From Candidatus Binataceae bacterium (GTDB lineage Bacteria; Desulfobacterota; Binatia; Binatales; Binataceae): a stretch of 64,000 bases of DNA. Shown piece after piece: positions 42,535 to 51,859 of the stretch (position 1 is the first letter of the stretch; each line of letters starts with the position of its first letter). A program made the translations under genes and the position numbers. The stretch covers positions 62,001-126,000 of the forward strand of contig DATGHL010000026.1 in assembly GCA_035308025.1 (NCBI GenBank). Direction: 5' to 3'. The notes beneath the pieces were generated by a model. It saw nothing but the letters and a program-made list of their open reading frames with translations, ran no database searches and was not told the origin of the DNA.

Positions 42535-43602
42535 ATGACGCGGCAGATTCAGGATATTCGCATCCGTGGCACGGAACCTTTAACGGCGCCGCGGATTCTC
42601 AAGGCAGAATTGCCGATCGACGAGGCGATTGTGGACACGGTCTTCGGGGCCCGCGAGACGATTCGCGCGATGCTCCGCGGCGCGGACCGGCGGCTGCTGT
42701 GTATCGTCGGTCCGTGCTCGATTCATGATCCGGAAGCCGCGATCGATTATGCACGCCGGCTCGCCGATCTGAAGCGCCGGCTCGAGCGGCAGCTCTTCAT
42801 CCTGATGCGCGTGTATTTCGAGAAGCCGCGCACCACCGTGGGCTGGAAGGGGCTGATCAACGATCCTCACATGGACGACAGTTGCGACGTGCAGGCCGGG
42901 CTGCGAATCGCGCGGCGGCTGCTGCTTGAGATTACGCGGCTGGGGCTGGCGGCGGCGACCGAGATGCTCGACCCAATCACGCCGCAGTACACCGCCGATC
43001 TGATCGCGTGGTCGGCGATTGGCGCGCGCACGACCGAGTCGCAAACCCATCGCGAGATGGCGAGCGGGCTGTCGATGCCGGTGGGTTTCAAGAACACGAC
43101 GGACGGCAATCTACAAGTCGCGGTCAATGCGATTGAATCGGCGCGGCGTCCGCACGCCTTCCTCGGGATCAACCAGGATGGCGTCACGGCGATCGTGCGC
43201 ACCGCGGGCAATCCCGACGCCCACGTCGTATTGCGCGGCGGCAAAACACCCAACTTTGACGCGGCGAGCATCGCGGAGTGCGGGCGGATGCTCGCGAAGG
43301 CCTCCCTCGCGCCGCGCTTGATTGTCGATTGCTCGCACGCGCAAACCGCGAAGGACTTCACGCGTCAGCCCCTCGTGCTTGAGGCCCTGGTCGAGCAGAT
43401 TTGTGCGGGCGAACCGGCGATCATGGGCGTGATGCTCGAGAGTAATCTGGAGGCGGGCAACCAGCCGCTGACCGGCGACCGCGCCGCACTGAAATACGGC
43501 GTCTCGATCACCGATCCGTGTATCGATTGGCTGGCGACTGAACGGTGTCTCGTGAAGGCGGCCGAACGTCTAGATCGGCACGCTGGCGCCGCCGAGGGCT
43601 GA
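42535..43602 (+). CDS. 3-deoxy-7-phosphoheptulonate (DAHP) synthase, type I
   Basis: A 355-residue enzyme of the AroF/AroG/AroH type that starts the shikimate pathway by condensing phosphoenolpyruvate and erythrose 4-phosphate. Recognisable are CIVGPCSIHDPEAA (metal Cys), MRVYFEKPRTTVGWKGLINDP, GARTTESQTHREMASG, and the metal ligands His in DCSHAQTAKD, Glu in LESNLEAG and Asp in SITDPCIDW. Length is typical of the feedback-regulated forms. The stop is followed by repeat copy 4 in the opposite orientation. Confidence 0.95.
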   Translation: MTRQIQDIRIRGTEPLTAPRILKAELPIDEAIVDTVFGARETIRAMLRGADRRLLCIVGPCSIHDPEAAIDYARRLADLKRRLERQLFILMRVYFEKPRTTVGWKGLINDPHMDDSCDVQAGLRIARRLLLEITRLGLAAATEMLDPITPQYTADLIAWSAIGARTTESQTHREMASGLSMPVGFKNTTDGNLQVAVNAIESARRPHAFLGINQDGVTAIVRTAGNPDAHVVLRGGKTPNFDAASIAECGRMLAKASLAPRLIVDCSHAQTAKDFTRQPLVLEALVEQICAGEPAIMGVMLESNLEAGNQPLTGDRAALKYGVSITDPCIDWLATERCLVKAAERLDRHAGAAEG

Positions 43603-43704
43603 CTTGCAATCTTGACGCAGCTCCAGGTGTCAGCGGTGTCTGTAATTCTGAACGCAGCTCGCAGACTCGCCTGCTCGTTCCGCTCCGCTCCACTAGCGTT
43701 CTTG
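43603..43704 (-). repeat. Stop-adjacent dispersed repeat, copy 4
   Basis: Read on the minus strand: CGCTAGTGGAGCGGAGCGG, AACGAGCAGGCGAGTCTGCG, AGCTGCGTTCAGAATT and finally GGAGCTGCGTCAAGATT. The TAG in its first bases is the nicotinate phosphoribosyltransferase stop codon. It fills the whole gap between two convergent genes. Confidence 0.7.
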
Positions 43705-45099
43705 ACGGCGCGCGCTGCGCATCCGTTCGCTGATCACCAGCGCGTCAAGCGCCGCAGTCTGGCGCACCGGGTAAGAATCCGGCTTTTCGAGATCCTTGTA
43801 GCACTGTTCCAGATGCGCCAGCGACTCGAGCAGGTGTGCGCGCGACTCAACCAGCACAGGAGGCGCGCCGATTCTATGGCCGCCAGTCATGACACGCTGC
43901 AAGAGCGGGATCGTCTCGGACGGTGCGGGTTTGAATTCGTGGGCGACACTGACCGCGCCCTCCTGCGCCAAGGCGATCAGATCAGAGTAGAAGCCGCCTT
44001 TGGGATTGAGCGCACGGAAAATCTGCCTACGCCCCGGCGCTGAGGTTTTACCAATCGAAATTTTCATCCTTGGCGCACCGGCATACTCGGCCAGCTTGTA
44101 AACCATATCTAGCGACGGCGCGTCGCCGCTGACCGCGGTCTCAGCGCCGACCCCGAACGCATCGATCGGCGCGCCGGCGCGGAGCAATTGATCGATGCGG
44201 TATTCGTCGAGGTTGCCGGTCGCGAAGATCGCGACCTCGCGCAGCCCCTCGCGATCCAGAACGCGGCGCGCGGCAAGGCTGAGTGCGGCGAGGTCGCCGC
44301 TGTCCAGACGAATCGCCTGAAGTTTATGACCTTTACGTTTGAGCTCAAGCGCGACCCGCGCGGCATTCTCCACGCCCGCGAGCGTGTCGTAAGTATCCAC
44401 GAGCAGCGCGCTGAGGTCGGGGAAGAGTTGCGTGTAATGCTCGAAGGCGGCGCGTTCGCCGTCATGCGCCATCACGTAACTGTGGGCCATAGTGCCGTAG
44501 AGCGGGATCCCGTAGCGGCGGCCGGCGAGAACGTTCGACGTGCCGATAAAGCCGGCGAGGTAACTCGAACGCGCGGCGAGCAGACCGGCGTCCGCGCCGT
44601 GCGCGCGACGCAAGCCAAAATCGATCAGGCTGCGGCCGCGCGCCGCCAGCATCACGCGCGCTGCCTTGGTCGCCAGCAAGCTTGCCGGTCCGAGCTGGTT
44701 GAGCACGAGCGTCTCGAGCAGTTGAGCTTCGATCAGCGGGGCGGTGATCTCGAGGATCGGCTCGTCGGCAAAAAAAACTGTCCCCTCGGTGATCGCGCAG
44801 ATCTCGCCGGTGAAACGCATCGTTCCCAGCCACGTGAGAAACTCGGGCGCAAAGAGCTTGAGCGAACTGAGGTAATCCAAGGCTGACTGATCGAAGTGAA
44901 AGGCCTCGACCGCCTCGAGCAGGCGCTCCAGCCCGGCCGCGACGAGAAAGCCCCGCCGCAACGGCATCCGCCGTACGCTCACGGCGAAGGTCGCGGGCTG
45001 ATTGAAGCCAAGCTGGAAGTAACTCGCCGCCATCGTCAGCTCATACAGATCGATGAGCAGCGGCATTTCGGCAGGATCGAGGCGCAGGTCAATCTTCAT
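43693..45099 (-). CDS. pncB: Nicotinate phosphoribosyltransferase
   Basis: A 468-residue NAPRTase that joins nicotinate and PRPP in NAD salvage. Marks are LYELTMAASYFQLG near residue 18, DFGLRRAHG.DAGL near residue 160, GIPLYGTMAHSYVMAH, LVDTYDTLAGVENA and RLDSGDLAALS. ATG 45099. Its stop codon lies in a repeat element shared with the convergent DAHP synthase gene. No other NAD genes are adjacent. Confidence 0.95.
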   Translation of the reverse strand: MKIDLRLDPAEMPLLIDLYELTMAASYFQLGFNQPATFAVSVRRMPLRRGFLVAAGLERLLEAVEAFHFDQSALDYLSSLKLFAPEFLTWLGTMRFTGEICAITEGTVFFADEPILEITAPLIEAQLLETLVLNQLGPASLLATKAARVMLAARGRSLIDFGLRRAHGADAGLLAARSSYLAGFIGTSNVLAGRRYGIPLYGTMAHSYVMAHDGERAAFEHYTQLFPDLSALLVDTYDTLAGVENAARVALELKRKGHKLQAIRLDSGDLAALSLAARRVLDREGLREVAIFATGNLDEYRIDQLLRAGAPIDAFGVGAETAVSGDAPSLDMVYKLAEYAGAPRMKISIGKTSAPGRRQIFRALNPKGGFYSDLIALAQEGAVSVAHEFKPAPSETIPLLQRVMTGGHRIGAPPVLVESRAHLLESLAHLEQCYKDLEKPDSYPVRQTAALDALVISERMRSARRQER

Positions 45100-45150
45100 G
45101 ATCTGGCGCCATAGGCTAGAGGCTTCCGGCGAAGCGCCGCATCGGATCGC

Positions 45151-47682
45151 TCAACGCTGCGGTTCGGGCGGGACCGGCGCGCCCGGCGGCGCGGGCGGCG
45201 CGGACGCCGCTTCGTGAATTACGCGCGTCTCCGACGGATGCTGCTCGCACAGCCGGTCGCCCATCTCGCGCAGCCGTTTGGCGGCCAGATAAAAGATCGT
45301 TCCGGGTTCATCGATCGTGCCCGCACGCACGCCGGTGAGTAACTCGATTCCATGCTCGATCGTGTCGGCGGTGTAGATGTGAAACCTGCCCGCCTCGACC
45401 GCGGCGATCGTCTCGTCATCGAGCATCAGATTGCGCACATTTGCGCGCGGCGCCATCACGCCCTGGCGGCCGGTAAGCCCGACCGCTTTGCAGACGCGAA
45501 AGAAGCCTTCGATCTTCTGGTTGACCCCGCCGATCGCCTGCACGGCGCCGAACTGATCCACCGATCCGGTCACCGCAAGATCCTGGCGAAGCGGGACGCC
45601 ACTAAGCGCGGAGAGCAGCGCGTAGAGTTCCGTCGAGCTGGCGCTGTCGCCGTCGATACCGGAATACGACTGCTCGAAGCAGATGCTGGCGGAGAGCGTC
45701 AGCGGCCGTTCCTGCCCGAAGCGATTTCGCAGAAAACCGCTGAGGATCATAATGCCTTTGTCGTGAGTGGAGCCGGAAAGACGGGCTTCGCGCTCGATAT
45801 TGATGAGGCCCGCCTGACCGACGGCAACGGTGGCGGTGACGCGCGACGGCCGCCCGAAGCTGTAGCCGCCGACATCGAGCACCGCCAGCCCGTTGATTTG
45901 ACCGACGGCCGCGCCCTCCAGTTCGACGATGATCGTGCCTTCGGCGATGAGCCGCCGAATTTCCTCTTCGATAAAGTTGAGGCGGAGGGCATGCTCCCGC
46001 AGCGCGCGTTCGACGTGCGCGCGGATGACGAGCGCGGCCTGCGCGGCGCGGGCGAAGTAGGCCGCCTGACGCGCCAGGTCCTCGATCGGCTCGAGGCTGC
46101 TGGCGACGCGGCCGCGATTACCCGTCAGGCGCATCCCATACTCGACGATCGCGCTCAGCGCCTGACCGTCGAAGGGCGGCAAGTTTTCTCGCCGCGCCAG
46201 CATCCCGATACGCGCGGCGTAGTGCAGCGCCGCCGCTTCAGTGGCGTCGATCACCGGCCGGACCTCGGCCTTGATCTTGAACAGTTGCGCGAATTCGGGA
46301 TCGTAAAAATAGAGCAGGTTGTAGAGCTGAGCCCCGCCCAGGACCGCGAGCTTGTTGCGCACTTCGATCGGCTGCGGCTTGATTCCGCTGAGCGAGAAAA
46401 ACGGCATCGGCTCGAAGGTCTCGACTGTCAGGCGACCGCTCCGGAGCGCGCGCTTGAGGGTCTTCCAGACGCCGGGCTCGACGACGGCGTCTTCGAGGTC
46501 CAGCAGCAGAAAACCGCCGTGAGCCTTCAAAAACGAGCCGGCGATGATGCGTGTGAAGTCGGTGGCGGAACGGCCCATCGGATCGATAACGCGGTCGATC
46601 GTGCCGAACAGGTTGCGGTAGCTCGGCGCGTCTTCGCTGATCACTGGCGCTCCGCTGCGGCCAGAATTATCGACCAGCACGTTAATCTGGTAGTCGCCAA
46701 AGCGCTCGGCGCCGGGGCGTTGCGGCGGACGCCCGGGGAGCTCGCCGTCGTCCGACCCGTCGGGCTCGCTTTCGCGGAAGCGCTCGAGGCGGCTCAGCAT
46801 GTGCTCGGTCACCTGATCGAGATAGCTCGCCACCGCCGGGTTCTTGAAGAAGTCCTTCAGCGCGGTGATCGCCGGACTAATCAGGCGGCTCGCGAAAGCG
46901 CGCTCGATCGCGCGAATATCCGCAATCAGCTCGCGCGTGATCTCCTGCTGGCGCATCATCAGCGTCGCGAGTTCGCCCTGGAGCTCGCCCTGCGCTTTGC
47001 CCAGTGCGTCGCGCTCTGCCTCGGATAGCGCTTGCATTTCGCGCTGCAACTCCTCGGGCGACTCCGGCTGCTTGCCGCGAATCAACGGGATAAACATCAT
47101 CTGTCCGCCCGGGCCGGCGCGCAGGCCGAGGCCGCGCTCGCGCGCGCGATTCTCGAACGCGCCGAACAGCTCCTGTGCGCGCTTGCTGTACTTCTCACGC
47201 AAGGCGGTGCGCTCCTGGTCGAAATCCTCACGGCGAAAAGCCTTGGGGAGCTGATCGAGGATGTAGCTGATCAACTCCTGCATGCGGCTGCGCAGTGCGA
47301 CGCCCTGCCCCGCCGCCAGATAGATCGCGACCGGCTCTTCGGGATTGCGGAAATTGTTGACGTAGACCCAATCGCCCGGCGTCGGCATCGCCGCCGCCCG
47401 CTCCTCGAGCAGCCGCACGACGGATTGGCGTTCCTCGCGCGAGCGCATGCCGCTGACAAAGACGTTGTAGCCCGGCGCGTCGATTCCCAGCGCCAGCCGA
47501 ATCGCCTCGAGCGCGCGCTCCTGGCCGAGCAATTCATTGCCGTCGCTCACGCGGAAGGCCTGCTCGAGTTCGTCGGGCTTCGCGGGAGATGCGTGGCGCA
47601 GCTCGGCGACGGCTAGTTCCGGGTGCGGCGGGGCCGGCCGCAGCGCGGTCCGCAAGCCCTCGCTCTCACTATTCTCAGCCAT
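45151..47682 (-). CDS. Lon-family protease with AAA_32-type domain and degenerate P-loop
   Basis: An 843-residue protein. The C-terminal Lon protease domain is intact: Ser680 in DGDSAS and Lys723 in NQKIEG, 43 apart as in E. coli Lon. The N-terminal part is of the AAA_32 type (LLGQERALEAIRLALGID), with a long coiled-coil insertion (residues 120-290). Where a Walker A is expected the sequence is SGMRSREERQS, without the GxxGxGK lysine; the later GGFLLLDLEDAV resembles Walker B. So ATP binding is doubtful although proteolysis should work. The C-terminus is Pro-rich. A small heat-shock protein gene lies upstream, 41 bases away. Confidence 0.9.
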   Translation of the reverse strand: MAENSESEGLRTALRPAPPHPELAVAELRHASPAKPDELEQAFRVSDGNELLGQERALEAIRLALGIDAPGYNVFVSGMRSREERQSVVRLLEERAAAMPTPGDWVYVNNFRNPEEPVAIYLAAGQGVALRSRMQELISYILDQLPKAFRREDFDQERTALREKYSKRAQELFGAFENRARERGLGLRAGPGGQMMFIPLIRGKQPESPEELQREMQALSEAERDALGKAQGELQGELATLMMRQQEITRELIADIRAIERAFASRLISPAITALKDFFKNPAVASYLDQVTEHMLSRLERFRESEPDGSDDGELPGRPPQRPGAERFGDYQINVLVDNSGRSGAPVISEDAPSYRNLFGTIDRVIDPMGRSATDFTRIIAGSFLKAHGGFLLLDLEDAVVEPGVWKTLKRALRSGRLTVETFEPMPFFSLSGIKPQPIEVRNKLAVLGGAQLYNLLYFYDPEFAQLFKIKAEVRPVIDATEAAALHYAARIGMLARRENLPPFDGQALSAIVEYGMRLTGNRGRVASSLEPIEDLARQAAYFARAAQAALVIRAHVERALREHALRLNFIEEEIRRLIAEGTIIVELEGAAVGQINGLAVLDVGGYSFGRPSRVTATVAVGQAGLINIEREARLSGSTHDKGIMILSGFLRNRFGQERPLTLSASICFEQSYSGIDGDSASSTELYALLSALSGVPLRQDLAVTGSVDQFGAVQAIGGVNQKIEGFFRVCKAVGLTGRQGVMAPRANVRNLMLDDETIAAVEAGRFHIYTADTIEHGIELLTGVRAGTIDEPGTIFYLAAKRLREMGDRLCEQHPSETRVIHEAASAPPAPPGAPVPPEPQR

Positions 47683-47723
47683 CTGGGATTTCCTTTGATG
47701 AAGCGAACTGAGGAAGGAAACGA

Positions 47724-48137
47724 CTATGCCAGTTGAATTTTGCGGCCGGGCCTCTTCGGCAGGACGATCGTCAGCCCCCGATCCTCGAAGCGCGCGGTTA
47801 CCGCCTCCGGCTCAATCAGATGCTTGAATTCGACGACGCGCTCGGTGGGGCCGGTCGCCATGACACTCCGCACCACGAGCCGGCGCTCGCTCGCCTCGAT
47901 ATCGATTTGATCGCGATCGGCCGCAAGCTGCGCCATGCGAACTTCGTAGCGGTCTCGGTGCTCGATAACCTCGGTTCTCGGCGGATGGCGGAGTCCGGGG
48001 GGTGTCTGAATGCGGTCATCGACGCGGGCACCCGCACCTCGCCAGCGAGTGATCAGAAGGTCGTCGAAGAGATTGTCGAGGTCGCGCTCGAAGGCGTCGA
48101 GTACGTCGAACATATCTGACCGCGAACGCTGTGCCAC
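47724..48137 (-). CDS. Small heat-shock protein (Hsp20/alpha-crystallin)
   Basis: A 137-residue protein with the alpha-crystallin core: TEVIEHRDRYEVRMAQLAADRDQIDIEAS followed by RLVVRS, and EAVTARFEDRGLTIVLPKRP near the C-terminus with a terminal IQLA in place of the usual IxI. These chaperones hold unfolded proteins. GTG 48137 and ATG 48113 (FDVLDAFERDL) are both possible starts. Placed upstream of the Lon-family gene, it suggests a protein quality-control operon. Confidence 0.85.
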   Translation of the reverse strand: MAQRSRSDMFDVLDAFERDLDNLFDDLLITRWRGAGARVDDRIQTPPGLRHPPRTEVIEHRDRYEVRMAQLAADRDQIDIEASERRLVVRSVMATGPTERVVEFKHLIEPEAVTARFEDRGLTIVLPKRPGRKIQLA

Positions 48138-48281
48138 GAGATCATCCTAGCCGCTATGCTCGCGCCGCGTCGAGAGCAGCCCAAATTCGGCGGCTCTTCG
48201 CCCAACAGCAGTGCTTATTGCACCGCCCCAAGGTGCTGTATAATGTTGCCTAACCTTTCGGACAGGCGCGGAGAACCCTGC

Positions 48282-49742
48282 ATGGATTACATGAAAACGC
48301 TTTTCCTCAACCCGCCATCCTACGACGACTTCGACGGCGGCGCGGGCTCGCGTTACCAGGCGACACGCGAGGTCTGGTCCTTCTGGTATCCGACCTGGCT
48401 GGCCTATCCGGCGGGATTGATTCCGGGCGCACGGTTGCTTGATGCGCCGCCGCACAATTTCACCCCCGAAATGACCGTGGCCGAGGCCAAGAACTACGAT
48501 CTTGTAGTCCTGCACACCTCGACCCCCTCGCTGACTATGGACATCCGCACGGCGGAATCGATCAAAGCCGCGAACCGCAACTGCACGATTGCTTTCGTCG
48601 GCGGCCATCCGACGGCGCGGGCCGAAGAGACCCTCAAGCTCTCGCAGGCGATCGATATCGCCGCGCGCAAGGAGTTCGATCACTCGATGGTCGAGGTTGC
48701 TCAGGGGATGGATTGGGGCAAGGTTAACGGGATCAGCTATCGGCGCAACGGGATGCTCCATCACAATCCGGATCGCTCGATCCTGAGTAACGAAGAGCTC
48801 GATGCGCTGCCGTTCGTCACCGAGGTCTATGCGCAGAACCTCGATTACCTGCGCTACAACAGCCCCTACTGCAATTATCCCTACGTCTCGATGTACACCG
48901 GCCGCGGCTGTCCGGCGCGCTGCACTTTTTGCCTGTGGCCACAGGTCACCCAGGGTCACAAGTACCGCGTGCGCAGCCCCGAGAATGTTTACGAAGAAGT
49001 CGCCGCGATGAAGGCGAAGTTCCCCAAAATGAAGGAGTTGTTCTTCGACGACGACACCTTCACCGCCGACGCGATGCGCGCGCGCAAAATCGCGCAGTTG
49101 CTCAAACCGCTCGGGATTACCTGGTCAACCAACTCGCGCGCTAACGTCGATTACGAGACCCTTAAGATCATGAAGGATGGTGGGTTGCGCCTGTTCGTCG
49201 TCGGCTATGAGAGCGGCAATGCCGAAATTCTCAAGAACATCAAAAAGGGCGTGCGCATCGACCGCGCCCGCCGCTTCACCAAAGACTGCCATGACGTCGG
49301 CATCCTGATTCACGGAACTTTCATCCTCGGGCTGCCGGGCGAAAGCCGCGCGACGATCGCCGAATCGATGCAGTTTGCGCGCGAGATGGATTGCGAGACC
49401 ATCCAGGTTTCGCTGGCCTCGCCCTACCCGGGGACGGAGCTGTTCGAGTACGTGAGCGCCAATGGCTATCTGGCGATTGACCCGCTGCTCGACGCCTCGG
49501 GCTATCAGAAGTGCTCGGTGCAGTATCCAGGTCTCAGCGCTGACGAGATCTATCAGTCGGTCGAGCGCTTCTACCGCAGCTTTTACTTCCGCCCGAAATA
49601 TATTTTCAAGTCGGTGCGCAAGATGCTGAGCTCGTCCGAGGAGTGCAAGCGCCTGCTGAAAGAAGGGGCGCAATTTCTCTCGACGATGCGCCAGCGGCGC
49701 GCGCAAGTGCGCAATTCGCCGCAAAGTGCGCAGGCTGCCTAG
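48282..49742 (+). CDS. hpnJ: Hopanoid biosynthesis radical SAM protein HpnJ
   Basis: A 486-residue B12-binding-type radical SAM enzyme. The opening (KTLFLNPPSYDDFDGGAGSR, then YQATREVWSFWYPTWLAYPAG) is characteristic of HpnJ; cluster ligands are C210-x3-C214-x2-C217 (GCPARCTFC). HpnJ turns the glucosamine head group of bacteriohopanetetrol into the cyclitol ether by ring contraction. The start is ATG 48282 with GGAG 8 bases before; a longer frame upstream gives implausible residues. hpnI follows 62 bases later. Confidence 0.93.
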   Translation: MDYMKTLFLNPPSYDDFDGGAGSRYQATREVWSFWYPTWLAYPAGLIPGARLLDAPPHNFTPEMTVAEAKNYDLVVLHTSTPSLTMDIRTAESIKAANRNCTIAFVGGHPTARAEETLKLSQAIDIAARKEFDHSMVEVAQGMDWGKVNGISYRRNGMLHHNPDRSILSNEELDALPFVTEVYAQNLDYLRYNSPYCNYPYVSMYTGRGCPARCTFCLWPQVTQGHKYRVRSPENVYEEVAAMKAKFPKMKELFFDDDTFTADAMRARKIAQLLKPLGITWSTNSRANVDYETLKIMKDGGLRLFVVGYESGNAEILKNIKKGVRIDRARRFTKDCHDVGILIHGTFILGLPGESRATIAESMQFAREMDCETIQVSLASPYPGTELFEYVSANGYLAIDPLLDASGYQKCSVQYPGLSADEIYQSVERFYRSFYFRPKYIFKSVRKMLSSSEECKRLLKEGAQFLSTMRQRRAQVRNSPQSAQAA

Positions 49743-49804
49743 CGACGGCTCGCGAGGGGCGGCGCAAAGTGTGAGTAGCACGGCGCCGCCCGGTCCGATC
49801 TCAA

Positions 49805-51007
49805 ATGTCTGTTCTCGCCATAGTTGCTCTGATCGGCGTTGGTACCTCGCTGACGTACTATGCCGTTGCGGCGATTGCGGCGATGCGCTTTGCGCACCGC
49901 GCGCACGAAGCTCGGCCGTCGCTTCCGAAAATTGCGCCGCGCGTCGCCGTGCTGAAGCCGCTGCGCGGCCGTCCCGAAGGTCTAACGGCCAACCTGACCA
50001 GTTATCTCGAAGCTGACTATCCCCGCATCGAATACTACTTCGCGGTCTCCAGCTACGAGGATTCCGCCACTGAGGTTCCGGTTTCGCTGCGCGCTCAATA
50101 CAAGTTCAAGCCCATTACACTGATCGTCGGCGAAGCGCCCGCCTGCACCAATCGCAAGGTCGGCAAACTCATCCGCATGGCCGAACGGGCTGAGCGCGCC
50201 GAAATTTTCGTCCTGAGCGACGCCGATATCGCAATCTCACGCGATCACCTGCAACACATCGTCGGCGAACTCATGGCCGACGAAAAGCTCGGCATCGTGA
50301 CCTGTATCTATCGCGCCAGGCCGCTCGGCTCTCTGGCCTCGCGGCTCGAAGCCCTCTGCGTCAACACCGACTTCGCTCCGCAAGTGATGATCTCGGCGGC
50401 GATCGAGCCGATTCACTACGCGCTCGGCGCGACGATCGCGATCAAACGGGAAGCGCTCGCCGCGACCGGCGGCTTCACCCGGCTCAAGGACGTCCTCGCC
50501 GACGACTATTATCTCGGCAACCTCGTGGCCAAGGCCGGCTATACCGTGAAACTCTCGAGCTCGATCGTGACCACGGTCTGCGCGGAAAAAACTTTCGCCG
50601 ATTTCTGGCATCATCAGATGCGCTGGGCGCGCACCTACAAAACCACGCGGCCGGCCAGCCTCGCAACGATTCTGGTGCACGGGCCCTTTTGGGCGATCCT
50701 GTTTCTGCTCGCGATGAAGTTCAGCTTGCTTGCAACCGGGGTTTTCGCAGTGGTTATTCTCGCCCGCGTCGCGATGGCGCGCCTGATAATCCGGCGGGTG
50801 CTCGCGATGCCCGAGCTGGGCCGCGACGCCTGGCTCGCGCCGCTCAAGGATCTCGTCATGACCGCTATTTGGTTCGCCTGCCTGACGGGCAACGAAGTCC
50901 GCTGGGGGGAGCGACGGCTCAAGATCCTCGCTGGCGGCGTGATGCGCGAAGTGCCGGCTGACGCAGGGTCAGTAACCGGCTCGAAGGCAATGGCTGACGC
51001 CGAGTGA
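49805..51007 (+). CDS. hpnI: Hopanoid glycosyltransferase HpnI
   Basis: A 400-residue membrane GT2/GT21 glycosyltransferase, ceramide-glucosyltransferase-like. It has an N-terminal helix, VAVLKPLRGRPEGLTANLTS, the DAD-type motif VLSDADIAIS near residue 140, D(D) in LADDYYLGN and HHQMRWARTYKTTRP, then C-terminal membrane helices. HpnI adds N-acetylglucosamine to bacteriohopanetetrol. The deacetylase HpnK, acting between HpnI and HpnJ, is not in this window. The stop TGA is followed at once by the ATG of the next gene. Confidence 0.93.
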   Translation: MSVLAIVALIGVGTSLTYYAVAAIAAMRFAHRAHEARPSLPKIAPRVAVLKPLRGRPEGLTANLTSYLEADYPRIEYYFAVSSYEDSATEVPVSLRAQYKFKPITLIVGEAPACTNRKVGKLIRMAERAERAEIFVLSDADIAISRDHLQHIVGELMADEKLGIVTCIYRARPLGSLASRLEALCVNTDFAPQVMISAAIEPIHYALGATIAIKREALAATGGFTRLKDVLADDYYLGNLVAKAGYTVKLSSSIVTTVCAEKTFADFWHHQMRWARTYKTTRPASLATILVHGPFWAILFLLAMKFSLLATGVFAVVILARVAMARLIIRRVLAMPELGRDAWLAPLKDLVMTAIWFACLTGNEVRWGERRLKILAGGVMREVPADAGSVTGSKAMADAE

Positions 51008-51859
51008 ATGGCTGATCGGACTGCGCTGTTTCTGCTCATCGGGACGGCCGCCAGCGTCTTGCTTGGAGTTGGTCTCGTGATTATGAAAAGCCGCAGCGCC
51101 GCGCTGCCGGCCGCGGAGGGCCGGCGCAGCCTGCGCATCGCTATTCGCTGGCTGCGCGACCCGCTGTGGGCCGCCGGGATTGCGATCCAAACCGCCGGTT
51201 TCGCGCTCTACATGATCGCTCTGAGTGGCGCGCCGGTCTCGATGCTCGCTGTGATGATGCAAGGTAATGTCGCCGTGTTTGTCCTTTTCGCCGCGCTTTT
51301 CCTGCACGAGCGCGCGGGCGCGGGCGAGTGGTTCGCGATCAGCGCAGTGGTGGCGGCGATCCTTTTGCTCGCCCTGTCGTTGCATGGCGGCGCGGCCGAA
51401 CGCCCCGGCGATCGGCGCATGCTCGGGATCCTCCTGTTTGCTGGAATTCTGCTCGCCGCGGCGCCGCACTTGAGCGCGCGGCTGCGTACGAGCGGCATCG
51501 CGCCGGCGCTTGCATCAGGCGTCGCTTTTGGCCTCGGCAGCCTCTACGCCAAGGCGCTCACGGACGCCTACGCGGCGGCGCCGCACGCGCCGGTCGCCGC
51601 GATCTTCGCCAGCCCATGGCTCTATCTGACGATTGCGACGAATCTGGGCGGACTCGTGCTGCTGCAGAATGCTTTCCACTCGGCGCGCGGGATTATCGCG
51701 ATGCCGTTGTCGTCGGCCTGCTCCAATCTGGTGCCGATCATCGGCGGCATCCTCGCTTTCGGCGAACGCCTCCCGACCGACATTCCCTCCGCAGTGCTGC
51801 GCATCTCCGCTTTCGCCCTGACGATTGTGGCCGGCGGCTTCCTCGCGACCTCGGAATAA
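51008..51859 (+). CDS. EamA/DMT-family transporter linked to hopanoid genes
   Basis: A 283-residue protein with nine or ten hydrophobic segments in two EamA-like halves (GIAIQTAGFALYMIALSGAPVS, ... NAFHSARGIIAMPLSSACSNLVPIIGG). The ATG comes directly after the hpnI stop with no gap, implying coupled translation. In this context it may flip or export hopanoid or its head-group precursor, but the DMT superfamily is broad. Its stop is followed by repeat copy 5. Confidence 0.82.
   Translation: MADRTALFLLIGTAASVLLGVGLVIMKSRSAALPAAEGRRSLRIAIRWLRDPLWAAGIAIQTAGFALYMIALSGAPVSMLAVMMQGNVAVFVLFAALFLHERAGAGEWFAISAVVAAILLLALSLHGGAAERPGDRRMLGILLFAGILLAAAPHLSARLRTSGIAPALASGVAFGLGSLYAKALTDAYAAAPHAPVAAIFASPWLYLTIATNLGGLVLLQNAFHSARGIIAMPLSSACSNLVPIIGGILAFGERLPTDIPSAVLRISAFALTIVAGGFLATSE

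Noticed and set aside
45352-47028. A 558-codon open frame on the plus strand opposite the Lon-family gene
   Set aside because: It is antisense to a well-supported gene, and the predicted residues (Arg/Asp/Gly-rich) look like reversed GC-rich codons and match no family.
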